Part shown: one piece after another, positions 42,400 through 53,458 of the stretch | How the letters are laid out: every line of letters starts with the position of its first letter | How positions within the stretch are numbered: the first letter of the stretch is position 1 | DNA from: Massospora cicadina | Lineage: Eukaryota > Entomophthoromycota > Entomophthoromycetes > Entomophthorales > Entomophthoraceae | DNA: 64,000 nucleotides | Reading direction: 5' to 3' | Assembly: GCA_022478985.1 (NCBI GenBank) | Contig: JAKSZP010002700.1 | Location: forward strand, 1-64,000 | Notes under the pieces: generated by a model | The model's input: only the letters and a program-made list of their open reading frames with translations | Told to the model about the DNA's origin: nothing | Database searches by the model: none | Program-made: the position numbers and the translations under genes

Positions 42400-44060
42400 G
42401 GTTTAATCTTTCAGATTAGCATTAGAATGCTGGCGGAACACTTCTTCAAGTATCTTTAAATGCTCTAAAAATTTCGTAAGAACAAATTTATGTCATCCAA
42501 GTATAAAAGGATGCATGAATTTTTGAGATATCCAAGGATAGTGTCTAACACTCGGTGAAACGTTGCCAGGGAACTACACAACCCTTTAAGGAATTTTCAA
42601 GGTTAGGACAAGCCCTAAAAGGTAATTATATTACACTTTACTTGTTCAGTTCCAGACAAATCTATCTACTAATATTCAGTGATTAGATCTATAGCCAAAG
42701 AAAATTAGTCGCCACCCAAACTTTTCAGTGCATTATTGACCTATAGCAAGAGAAATGAATATTTTTGTTATGGTAGTAAAAATTACAGTATACCATAACA
42801 ACCTGATTTTGTTCGTCCTTAATTTTACTATCAACATTGGGGAGTCCCACATGCTCCTTGACGGTTTCAGCATTCTTTGTTTCATTAGTTTTCCATTTCT
42901 TTAGAACCTACTTCCTCCGTGGCGTGTGAACATCAGATTGGAAGCAAGTGGATGAAGGCGTAATCTCATGTATATGCAGTTATTGACATCACATAATTCT
43001 CTGAAATCCATAATTGCCAGCTGCAAAGATCCCTCAATAATTTTCAAACATGAATAGAGCTCTATTTTTGATTTTTTTCTTAGATATCCTGTTAGTCCTT
43101 CTTTTTGGACCACAGTTAAGGTACTTGTTGAACCACCACTATAAAAAAATCGTCTAACAAATTAAACTCATGAACGCCCTTAAACTTTTTAAATGGATTC
43201 TGGTGTATTTATGTTACTACTTGGTGTATTTTCATCATTATAGGTTCTTTCTGTAAGTTGACTATAAGACTTTAATCTAGAAATACTTTTAATAAGTACT
43301 TAAGTGTACATGGTGCACCAACCGTGCACATTGGTGTAGCAAAATCACTTCACTGTTTAAATCTACTGGTCTATTGGCCTACAATTCAGTGCCTTAATAA
43401 CTGAAGTCTGGAGGGTTCCACAATTCTTTGACTAGAGGGTAAAGGTAGCACTTTGATACATAACTAAATAGAGAGCTATAGTATCCCTCCTATATGCTGG
43501 TCTTGAGCGTAGATCACTACCTCAATAAGCCAGGTTTACATGGGTAGTATGTGTATGAACATTTGGTATGTCATTCAATAAATTATCTTGAGACTTTCTT
43601 ACCTTTAATTATGAATTTTTCTTCCGCAATAGTTTCTATAGCAAATCTTGCTTAATGACGCGCCTATAAACATATCATAATTATAATTTGGTAGCACAAT
43701 CACGGGTGCAGTCTTATAAATCTAGCAAAATTAAAAGTCAGCTATCTGTAACTTCTTTGGATACATTACAATCCAGCCTAGCAGTTCCATACTTTGCAAG
43801 ACTTGACATTTGGTTTTAATGAATAATTATTTATCATCCTAGTAGGCACAATATTGGGCAGTTTTAAAAATTTTATGATGGCTATAATTTTGATTTTGCC
43901 ACAAAAATGTCACAGAAGATGCATTCAGAGTAATAGAATAATATGCTCTTATTATGTGTACGTCCATAAAATCCTTCATGTCCAAAAAGCGTTTGGTACC
44001 ACTTTCAATTAGAGGGTACCCTTAAGTTATCATGTCTACAGAGTTTGCCACATTTACGAC
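42400..44060 (-). pseudogene. Element D RT and protease remnants
   Basis: About 42,440-42,900 follows the RT of B and C at DNA level (for example ggggagtcccacatgctcct against the ASPVLIVKK region). About 43,640-44,060 follows the protease region (catatcataattataatttg; tgtcacagaagatgcattca). No frame longer than 70 codons survives. Confidence 0.6.
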
Positions 44061-44543
44061 TCTAAAAATAGTATTTTTATGGACAATGTCTATCCACATG
44101 ACTATAAAGCAATTAGGAAGGATTACCCGTGTGATAGCTCTTAAGCGTGATAGAATATATTGAGGAAATCCCTAGTCCATTGGTTGGTGTTAAATAGGGG
44201 AATGAGGCTTTAACACATAGCTAACTCAAGGCTTGATTTCAGTGACAGAGTTTGCATAAAGGAGAGAGCACAAAGGCCATGATATCCTTGTACAAGTTAT
44301 GGTATAAGTCATTAAGGCAATTTATTTATATACCAAACAAAAACTTTAAAATCTTTACTATTTTTAATTTTTAATTTTATTGCGGGGAAGGCCAACCATG
44401 AGACGGACACTTCCGAATATGACTCAGATGAGGCAAAACTTAGTACCAGGGGAGGCACCCCAGAGAAGCGATGCTATCTCTTGTTGCCAGCGGGAACGCC
44501 ACTTATAGGAAGGGGGAGAGAACGTGTGTAGGGGACGTATCCA

Positions 44544-47500
44544 CTATTGAGCACGTGTGGAGGAAGGGGTCTGATTTGATGAACCAGACTGGGAACCAGG
44601 AGGAGACCAGCTGTCGGCGACATGGTGGAAGATATCCAAACATCCACGCTTGAAAGTGATCCACCAAATGAGACTGGAATCTGTGGACAGCTTCAGGGAG
44701 GGTGGGGATGGATCCAGCGATGGCTTCCAAGACAATCGTGTGGATAGTCCACATGGCGATTGCAACCACCAGAGCACGGAGGGAGGGTGGGAGGGGGAGG
44801 CCATTGATGAAGCAAACATATCTCTTGAAAGACTGAAGGGATGTGTTTGATCCTGGCCTAGCAGACGTTGGACTTCGCGCCATATTACTTTAGAGGTGGG
44901 GCACTTCTCCAGGCGGTGAAACAGCGTTCCATACTGGCCACACATGACACAGGATGAGTTTAAAGCATTAGAGCGCTCAGCTGTATGATACACCCGCCTC
45001 AGGCAGCGCCACACATGGGAGCGGACTTGAGGCTGCAACAGAGGATGGTGTGCGTATTTCCAGATAGTCTTTTGGGTCTCAGTAGAATAAGGGATGTCCA
45101 TCATGTCCAGGTAGTCCACCCTGGATAGGACTTGGGGTCGAATGGGGATCACGCCATCATGGATGGGTAGCCCCTGTACCTCTTGTGTGAACTGAGGAGA
45201 GGGGCGGCCTCTTCAGGTTGTATGTCCACTAATACAAATTCTCCACTCTGCGCTTCGCATGGAGAGTAGGATTCGTTTGTAGTGGGTTTTGGTCCCGTGA
45301 GGACCTGTGGCTGATGTGTGTGATGCGAGGTATTTCATCAGGGAGTGGGGGTTTGATGGATTGTTGAGGCCCAAGGCTTGGGAGAAGTTGGAGCGGGCCA
45401 CGCGGGACCAGTGTTGGGATGGGAGTGTAGGAGCAGTGACAGCCGCAATCCAGGTGCCCAGGATCTTGGCGGCATGGGCTTTGAAGTCAAGTAGGCCCAT
45501 GCCACCATGATGATGAGGGCCAAACATGACCTCTAGCCGTACAGGTGGAGGGCGGCCTGACCAAAGCCAGCCTTGTAGCAAAGCATACAGGGATTTGAAG
45601 AAGCTTGGGGAGAAGGGGATGGCGTGGGCTCCAAACCAGACTTTGGATAGGAGCATAGAGTTGGCAAGAACAACCCTGCCAGTGAGGGTAGTAGGGTGGG
45701 CTCTGAGAGAGGCTATTCGCTTCGTCACGTTGTCCAGTATATGGCACTCCATTACTGCTGACGCGTATCCACCTGCCTCCAACCACACGCCCAGATGTCA
45801 TATTGGTCCTATGGTAGGTCGTGGCACAAAGGGGAGCACCAGTGGAGCGGTGTGTTTTGAGTTAGTAAGGCGTGGACATGGGCGAGCAGATGGGCCAGGT
45901 TGGGAACTACTTGCTGGGGCCCAGCAGTTCTGAAACTGACCAAGGAGGATGATTTCAGTTTTGGAGGCGTTCAGTGCCGCGTTGCTTACCCAGGAATATT
46001 CCTGGATGAGGGCTTCAAGCGCGCATGCATCTTTGTTATTAGACACCCCCACCACGCAATCATCTGCAAATGCCATCATCTTGACTGGGGTTTGGCCTGG
46101 CACATGGACCCCAGTGAGTTGGGCATTCACATTTCGCAGTAGTGGGTCAAGGCTGAAGTTGTATAAGAGTGGGCTCAGGGGGTCCCCTTGTCGCAGGCCC
46201 CTTTGAGGGCGGACTACTTCTGTTAGGAAACCTGGGCCGCGCACTGCCATTGTTGCAGATTCCATGAGCAGCATCACCCAGTTAATGAAGCGGGGAGGTA
46301 GGCGGAATTTTTGGAGGCAGGCCCTAAGGTATTCCCAGTTTACTCTATCATAGGCCTTTTGTTGGTCCAAGAATACAAGTGCCCCAGAGGCTGTGGACTG
46401 ACATACATTAGCCACAGAGTGCACGTTATCCCAAATTGACCTTCTGGGGATGAAACTGAATTGTTCTGGGGAGATGGTGGCAGATGCTACAGTCCCTAAA
46501 TGGTTAGCCATGATTTTTGTTAAAATTTTAGTGTCTGTGTTTGTCAGAGAAATGGGGCGCCAGTTGGCTAAGTCTAGCTTATCCCCTTTCTTGAAGAGTG
46601 TGACCGTAAAGGCCTCATGTCCTCCTGGTAGGAGGCGCATTTCCAACAGGCTTTGGTTGAGTGAGGCTAGCAGCAATGGGGATATATATTTAAAATATTT
46701 TTTGTAGAACTCATATGGAATTCCATCTGGGCCTGGGCATTTTTGGTTTGGCACACTGTGAATGGTAGTCCATAATTTGTTTGGAGTAATTAAATTCATT
46801 ATTTCTGGGTATCAGAAAATGGTGCAGATATGAGCTCTGTCAAGAAATTCTGCCATTTCGGCTGGCTGAATTGGTTCAGCTCAGTATAACTTGGTGTAAT
46901 ATCTTTGCATTTCGATTGCCACTTTGGCCAGTGTGTCCACAATAGAATTATCCGATCTTCACACCTGTGTGCAGGCCACGCTCTGGCGTGGTGCAAAAAT
47001 TTTTTTGAAGAAGTATGCGGTGCACTTGTCGCCTTTAGTGATGCGTGTGGCCCTGTATTGGACACAAACCCGATGTTTGTGTTGCCTTTCAAGTGCGTTG
47101 AGGTGGGTGGCTGCCTCCGCCCACTTCTGGCCCCATGCAGGGCTATATCCTGAGGCTGGAATGTTGGACTCCAAATGGGCCAATTCCACCAGCACCTGCG
47201 ATATAACTGCCGATGTGGCTCGTGAGCATCTGGATGAGAGATGGTGATAGTGGCAGATGGTGTCCTCTTTGAAAGTTGCCCATGTGGAAATGGGGTCCAC
47301 ACAAAACAGTGCAACAAACGATTTTGCCAAAGTTGCCTCTTCCACCCATGTGGAAAATCCTGGCGACGCGAGCTCTGGGGGGCGGATTTTGCACCAATGT
47401 GGGGCCTTTGCAACTGTGATGGGTAAGTGGTATGTTATCGAGACCAGTCAGTGGTCGGAGAATTCCATTTTGTTGTTTTGAAGTGGGAGATGTGGGGTTG

Positions 47501-48130
47501 GAATTTTGCTGGTGCTAGAATAAGGTTGATGTGGGTCATGGACCTTAATTGGCCGTTGTGGACGTGGGGATGCATCATGTTTTTGAGCAGTGGGGCATAC
47601 CATGGCAGTGCATCCATTAACCCAAGGGTGGCTTTTAGAATGCATAGTTCTATGTGACCCTGTGGGATGTGGGGTGAGGGTGGCCACCGGTCCATTGGTG
47701 AGGTTAGCCAACAGTTCATGTTGCCAATTAGGAAAGAATCGGGGGGTAGCGGGAGGGATTTGACCGATGAGAAAAATTCCTGACGCTCTTGTGCACCGTT
47801 TGGGGCATAAATGTTGACGATTGTGTGTGCAACATCAGCCCATGAGAAGGTGACAACGAGCACTCAGCCATTTAGGAATGTTTCTGAAGATGTAAATTTG
47901 AAAAAATTGTTTTTCTGAATTAGCACCCCACAGTGCTTCAACCAAAAGGATAGGGATGGTAGGAGCATTGTTTTCCAAGCTTCCTCAGAACCTCGTGGAC
48001 AGTGGGACTCCTGGATGGCCAGGATATCCACGGGTAAATTGTTTTGTAAAAAACTCAGTTTCCTAGCCTGGGATGGGGAGGCCTTGAGTCTGGCGATATT
48101 CAGCATCCCTAGAGTGAAGGTTTCCCCCAT
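44544..48130 (-). pseudogene. LINE-2 ORF2: endonuclease-reverse transcriptase, broken
   Basis: ATG at 48130, same frame as ORF1 and six nt after its TAA. Endonuclease: LNIARLKA, DILAIQESHC (Glu of QET/QES present), a TGA at 47864-47866 shared with LINE-1, VNIYAPNG, GNMNC and SDH at EFSDHW. RT in 46799-45798: CPGPDGIPYEFYKKYF, NWRPISLTNTDTKI, FLDQQKAYDRVN, GLRQGDPLSPLLYNFSLDP, FADD. C-terminal part 45788-45213 and 45152-44544, the latter with the zf-RVT knuckle CVMCGQYGTLFHRLEKC. Several frameshifts; RT catalytic residues intact. Confidence 0.92.
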
Positions 48131-48136
48131 CGCACC

Positions 48137-49552
48137 TTAGGTGCAAGGGGGAGGGCCCCTGGGCCCACCAGCCTCTTCCAGGTCCCCACGGGCTTTCACA
48201 GCAGCGTGGGTATTAGCAGCAACGCTATTGGGGTTTTTGTTAATTTTTGCAGAAAGAGTCACATTGGCTTTGGCCTTCACTTTTTGTTTTCCCAACGTCG
48301 GACGAATTTTTTGCGGTGCGGATAAGTTCGGTGCACTGTCGAGTGGGGCAAAAATTTTTTTTTCGGTTGGGATAGGTCCCAAGTCAGTTTTGACTGGGGC
48401 TTGGGTGCAGTGATTGGGTGAGATCGAATCTCCCATCAGATCCTTGGATTGAGTGGCCCATTCAGCTTGGGTCTCCCAATCTGATTGGGTGATGGATTCC
48501 TGAGTTGCTTCCACCGTGAAGGTCTCCATGTCCTCCTGGCGTTGTGAGTGTGGGATGGTGGTGGTGGCCTTGGCCGCTTCCTTGGCTGTGGTCCTATGGG
48601 CCTGCTTGGCCTTCTTCCACTCCTGCGGGGAGATGGGCTTTACCAATAGGTAGCAGCCTTGTGCTCCCCACAGGAAAGCCTCCTTGGTGCTTGCAGTTGG
48701 TTCGTAGTGCGCCTCCCCACTGGCCATGGCTGCCGAGGGGTGCTCTTGGAATGTGACGCCCTCTTTGATGGGGCATGCATGCGCCTTATGGCCAAACGCG
48801 TCACAGTGGGTGCAAATGGGGGGCGCGCTGTCCACAGTTACCCGGAATGGGTGGGTGGTGTGCCCTGTGATATCAATAAAGGTGGAGTGCGGGATCTGGG
48901 TTAGGTCCTTCACAATCTCCTCAGTTGGGGTCAGAACTGCGATGGCTTTGCCAGTGCACAGGTGTGGCATCAGCATGAAACGTTGCATTTCAAAAGATTG
49001 TATTTCGCCATATATGGCGAGACCATCTTTCAGGTGTTGCTCCAAAATGTCACGTTTTACCATAGTAGGCAAAAAGTCAAACGTGAGGAAAATTTGGTTT
49101 GATTTTGTCCATCTGGTGCATTTAGTTTTGATGACCCATTGCCCTTCGGGGAGGTCGACCACTATGCACACCGCTGCAGCCTCATCTGCTGCTATTTTGT
49201 TTTCAAAACCTAGGTCCAGCCAACTGCATGACATGGAGTGAGGTGCCACGTACACCGCGGTCGGGAAAATTTTGTGTACATCTTCACAAAATTTTTCCCA
49301 TAGGGCCATTTTTTGGATGTCCAGATACACATGGACTCCGAATTCCACTGATGAAAGTGGCTGGGAATGTGGTGTGTTGATGTACTGGTTGCATCATGCT
49401 TGCCACATGAGTATCTCCGGGGAAATTGTGACTGCCAGTTTTTTTAGATTTTTTTCTATTCTGCCAGATTCTCCAGGGCGTTTTCGAACGTTAGAGGCTG
49501 CAGGCCTTCCGCCTGCTCCTCTTGCCTTGCTTGCCCAACTGCTCCCAGACAT
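48137..49552 (-). pseudogene. LINE-2 ORF1, one nonsense codon
   Basis: Start chosen at 49552 (MSGSSWASKARG), which also opens LINE-3 ORF1; full length would be 471 codons. A single TGA (from CGA, CpG-type) lies shortly before the next internal Met at 49348, after which 403 codons are open. Features: Arg/Lys-rich N-terminus, WEKF, LDLGFENK, FLTFDFLP (RRM-like segment by analogy), CCHC knuckle CTHCDAFGHKAHAC at 48773-48814, then a Lys/Ala/Thr-rich tail with a homopolymer A tract, and the TAA stop at 48137-48139. Best preserved ORF1 in the window. Confidence 0.9.
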
Positions 49553-49645
49553 GGGCGCAGACTAATCCCCTATATGAGATTATCAAACTAGATTTAGTCT
49601 TGAATTGAATGGGTTGCAAAAGTATTTGCAACGAGAAAGAAAAGT

Positions 49646-52600
49646 TACCAATTAGGTACTAATGATGTTATGGGAACTTTCTTTTACCAATATTTTCAAT
49701 TTAATTTTTTCAGTTGGCTTTTTGACTGAGTTTTTGAAGTCTCAGCAGATTCGCGCATTGGATCATTTTGAAAAACTGATTTTAGGCCGTCTAAGCAAGC
49801 TAATCCTATATGATCGTTGTTAATATCTCATGCTGAGTCTAGGAATTCCCATTATATAATACAAGGCCTATCTGAAGATCTAAAAGCTTCTTGGAACTCA
49901 TATTATGTTGGCAGAATGATGTATATTTTAGTACTTTACTCTACTTTTTTAATATGCTTAAGCTTCACAATTCACAGGTAGATGTGCTGTAGTTTCATTG
50001 GCTTGCATTTGAGTAAATACACTACATCTTTGGTTGTTGGTTAGTACAGCAGATCTTAGTTGTTTTTGCCAGGCTTATTGTAAATTCTTTTTGCTCCAGT
50101 TGGACTATTGGACTATGCTGGAAGAGTTAGTCTCTCCTCTAATCCACTAATTTTTTCCCAGATTATGTTGGGGTGGTTGCGCCACGTTAATCGTCATCTA
50201 ATAGGGCAATTAATTTTGTTAATGGCCTCTCTTTTCTACTCAAAGTAAATTATATGAAAAAATTCTACATCTTCTAAAGTCATTTGTAGTCTCCGCCTTA
50301 GAGGTTGTTTGTGAGTAGAACAAGGGTCTGTTGGGAAAGTTTAACGCTGGTAATGCAGTAGGGCCTTTATGGCTTCTGTTCATGTTTTGGAGGGAAAAAT
50401 TTTGGACAATCGGCGTAGATGACTATTTTATCTTTAGTAAGGGCGTGTCTCATTATAGAACTGTCGCCATTACATTGGAGATCTTATGATTAGGCTTTAC
50501 AACTGACATCATAGCTATTCCAGCAAATTCTTCAGAATGTATCCTGCGCCAACTAATACATAAGATTCTTGAGTAAAACAGTTTTTATTAGTAAAAGTCT
50601 CTTTCCGTTGCAAAATGATAAGGAAATCAACCTTTTGCTGAGGCATCTTCTCAACACCTAAAAATTCTCAAAGGATTGTTTGACCTCCTGATAAGCCACA
50701 AAACAGTTCTATAAGTGACATGTGACGTTGTCTTCACTCTTAACGTCAAATATGATAATCATTAGCTTGGCTTTGTGACAACTTAAGGACCCTTTCATGG
50801 CGAAACACAAAGTTTTTAAAGAACAACTACAATTTACTATCCTGATGAAGGGTTATCTTGTCAGCACAAAAGTATTTTTCCCTCAGGATATGAGACCTTG
50901 AAACAAAAAGTTGCTCATTGGGATTTGGGTAATGACACTGGGCTGAGGGGAATAAACTGAGCGTAAATTATTTCTTGGTTCCTCAGAGTTTCAACAATCT
51001 TATGAAGTATCTTCTGCCAGCATAATGGCAATTAAAGGTGGAATCCCCATGTAGAGATGAGTTTATCATATACTGAGCCTTTGCTTACCCGTTTACCCAT
51101 GTTGTTATAGCTGGGTTTACCAACCATCTGTGATATATTTTATTACTTCATTATATATTAAAACTAATATTTTTAATAAGGGCACAAATTGATTGGTATA
51201 ACATTATCTCCTCCTGTGGCCTCAATAATAGAGAAAGTTGCCAAAGTTGTATTAAAACTGTTGGTAATTCCGCCATGGCGCATTCCTTACTTAGCATTTA
51301 TAATGGAAGATTAAATTAATAATCCATGCCAGTGCAAATCCATTTCTTGCGTTATTGTTAACTGTAGCTCGTGGTCTCAGTTTTAATATTGCTTACTAAT
51401 CATTTTAGTCTTAATCATCTAACTTGCCTTGAACAAGCATGAAATAATTGGTAGTAGGGTCCTATTATTATTAATGCTATCTTCCAAAGTCTCATTTGCA
51501 ATCAGCGTATTGCTGCTATTATATAAATGCCTTGTGACCTAGCCATTTTCCTTCCTGGCCTTGTTTAGTTATATGTTTCAATTTTACCATTCTAAAGGGC
51601 TGCTTAGTATCCAGAATTTACACCAATAAGACCTAAGAAAATGTGAAGAGCATTTATGAGTAGGATTATTATCTAGAAGAAGATCTTTATTATTTATCAT
51701 AGACTCAGTCTACAATTAAGAAAACCATAGCGAGAAGTTGAACTACTGGAAGAATATGTTACTACAGTGTCTTCTTTTATTTTGTTAAAGACCCTATTGC
51801 TATTAATAAGGTCTTTGTGATTTTTTAACCATGTAATAGTCATCAAATAGTACCTTAGTTTTTGTGTGTTACTACCTGTGCATCTTAAATAGACGTCCCA
51901 GTGCCAATTTCATGATTAGATAATTACTATAAGGTCTCACATCTTGGTTGCCGGTGCACCATTTTCATTAGTGTGGATAACCCTGTTTATAGCTACCTTC
52001 AGGTAGAAGTAGCACAACACTATGATGCTGAAGTGGCCAACTACAAGACCTTGCAAATTAATTTAGAGCTATCTGCTTAGTATGTGATAGATTTAATGCC
52101 CACTTTGAGCATTTTATTAAAATCATACTTAGATATTACCGCCATGTAAAAAATTATTAAAAGCTACCAAAACTCAATTAAGCTGCATTAAAGGCCTAGA
52201 TGATGATATGGACGGAGCCTATCATGTCTCATTACATATTTTCTGGTGTGAATCTTATGAAAAAGAAAGAAAAAAATGACAAAAAGCTCTAGTTGCCACC
52301 CTCCTTGACCTTAGATATACTGTGGGTCAACTTTGGGTTAAGACCAAGCAGGTCCAGGTTTATCCCCAGAAATTGTTTGATGAGGCTCAGGAGGTTACAT
52401 GAAAGGCACTGAAGTTCACACATTATAGTTTAAATGAGGAAAGTTTGTTGCTTTTAATTCTTCATCTGAGAATTCAGTCTATTATTAAAACTTGATACTT
52501 ATAGTAAAATGTAAATTTAACTTGTATCAAAGTCTCAAGTTCACACATAAGTGAGTCATAAAACTAAAAATAAGGTAGGCTCATGTCATTGTCCATAATG

Positions 52601-53270
52601 AAGTCAAATTTCAGCAAATAAGTTGAGTCTTTCTCTACAACTTTCCCTTGACAGGGATTAGGTCATACCAGTATTTCTGTTGATCATCTCTGCTTTTGAT
52701 AAAGACTATTATATAATATCCTTACTAAGTGATACCTTTGGTAGCCTTACAGTTCACCTCCTTATGGATGTATTCTGGGTTTTATATATAAACTATAAAG
52801 GGCTTAACACCATACTAGGTGTGTTTCACTTAATTCTTATAATAGTCTTTTCTGGAATAGTTATGACACTTTTTGTACATTAGATGACCAACAGTTTGAT
52901 TATACTTGTGAAAATATTTTCCATTTAAAAACTCACTTTTAGTGGTAAGAGGATGAGGTGGCTGGTTGCCAAGATCACTGGGCTTCTTATGGTTACTTTG
53001 CCATCCTTTTGGGCTGTTGCACAGCTTTGCGTTTATTTTTTATTGTTTACAGGAGAGTTTCTGCTCTTAATGTATGTGACTGGTGGCGTTTGAACTTCTG
53101 AGGTCCTGCTGCATGGCTTATATTTCTTCTAGTGCTTATATCAATTTTACTTAAGGCAGAACTTACTAGCTTACTTGGAACTGAGTTGCTGCATCATTTT
53201 ATTCAGGGCTTTTGACTGATTATCTATATTCTTTGGAACACCACCTATGGTTTAGAAGGCAATATAAGGG
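49646..53270. other. Unassigned AT-rich DNA, 3.6 kb
   Basis: No long ORF, LTR pair or target duplication seen. Two weak plus-strand hints of old retroelement coding exist at about 52,000-52,490 and 52,680-52,883 (see rejected items). It could be very old Ty3/gypsy sequence in plus orientation. Confidence 0.5.
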
Positions 53271-53285
53271 TTGGAACGCCTTCTT
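53271..53285. repeat. Target-site duplication, left (LINE-3)
   Basis: ttggaacgccttctt, repeated exactly at 58563-58577. Confidence 0.95.
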
Positions 53286-53458
53286 TTAAATTTATTGCGG
53301 GGAAGGCTGACCATGGGACGGACACTTCCGAATATGACTCAGACGAGACAAAACTCAGTACCAGGTGAGGCACCCCAGAGAAGCGATGCTATCTCTTGTT
53401 GCCAGCGGGAACGCCACTTATGGGAAGGGGGAGGGAACGTGTGTAGGGGGCGTAGCCA

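Larger units (their letters stand above)
35100..44360 (-). mobile_element. Element D: decayed Ty3/gypsy element, host of element C
   Basis: Very degraded minus-strand relative of elements B and C, recognised by DNA-level similarity in matching order. Integrase-like sequence lies at about 35,100-35,640 and RNase H-like sequence at about 35,640-36,050; element C interrupts here; then RT-like sequence at about 42,400-42,900 and protease-like sequence at about 43,600-44,060. LINE-2 abuts or truncates its 5' side at 44,361. No LTR or target duplication found. Confidence 0.65.
44361..49645 (-). mobile_element. LINE-2 copy: full-length APE-type LINE
   Basis: Minus strand. From the tattgcgg landmark next to the tail to the 5' end it is 5268 bp (LINE-1 5271, LINE-3 5270). 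The 3' tail is AT-rich (tttttaatttttaatttt) without poly(A). The 5' end is acttttctttctcgttgc. I could not define a target duplication with confidence (ttactattt on the left against ttaccaatt on the right is a possible weak match). Confidence 0.92.

Noticed and set aside
44351..44378. Target-site duplication for LINE-2 (ttactattt against ttaccaatt)
   Set aside because: Only seven of nine AT-rich bases agree; compatible with chance.
52000..52490. Possible Gag-like plus-strand coding (helical, charged pieces)
   Set aside because: Several stops and no capsid or zinc-knuckle motif; too weak to call.
52680..52883. Possible RT fragment on the plus strand (INYKGLN followed by HLILI, reminiscent of VDYxxLN ... 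LHLIPL)
   Set aside because: Only one short motif, no neighbouring RT motifs in order, and the frame is biased by AT-rich hydrophobic codons.
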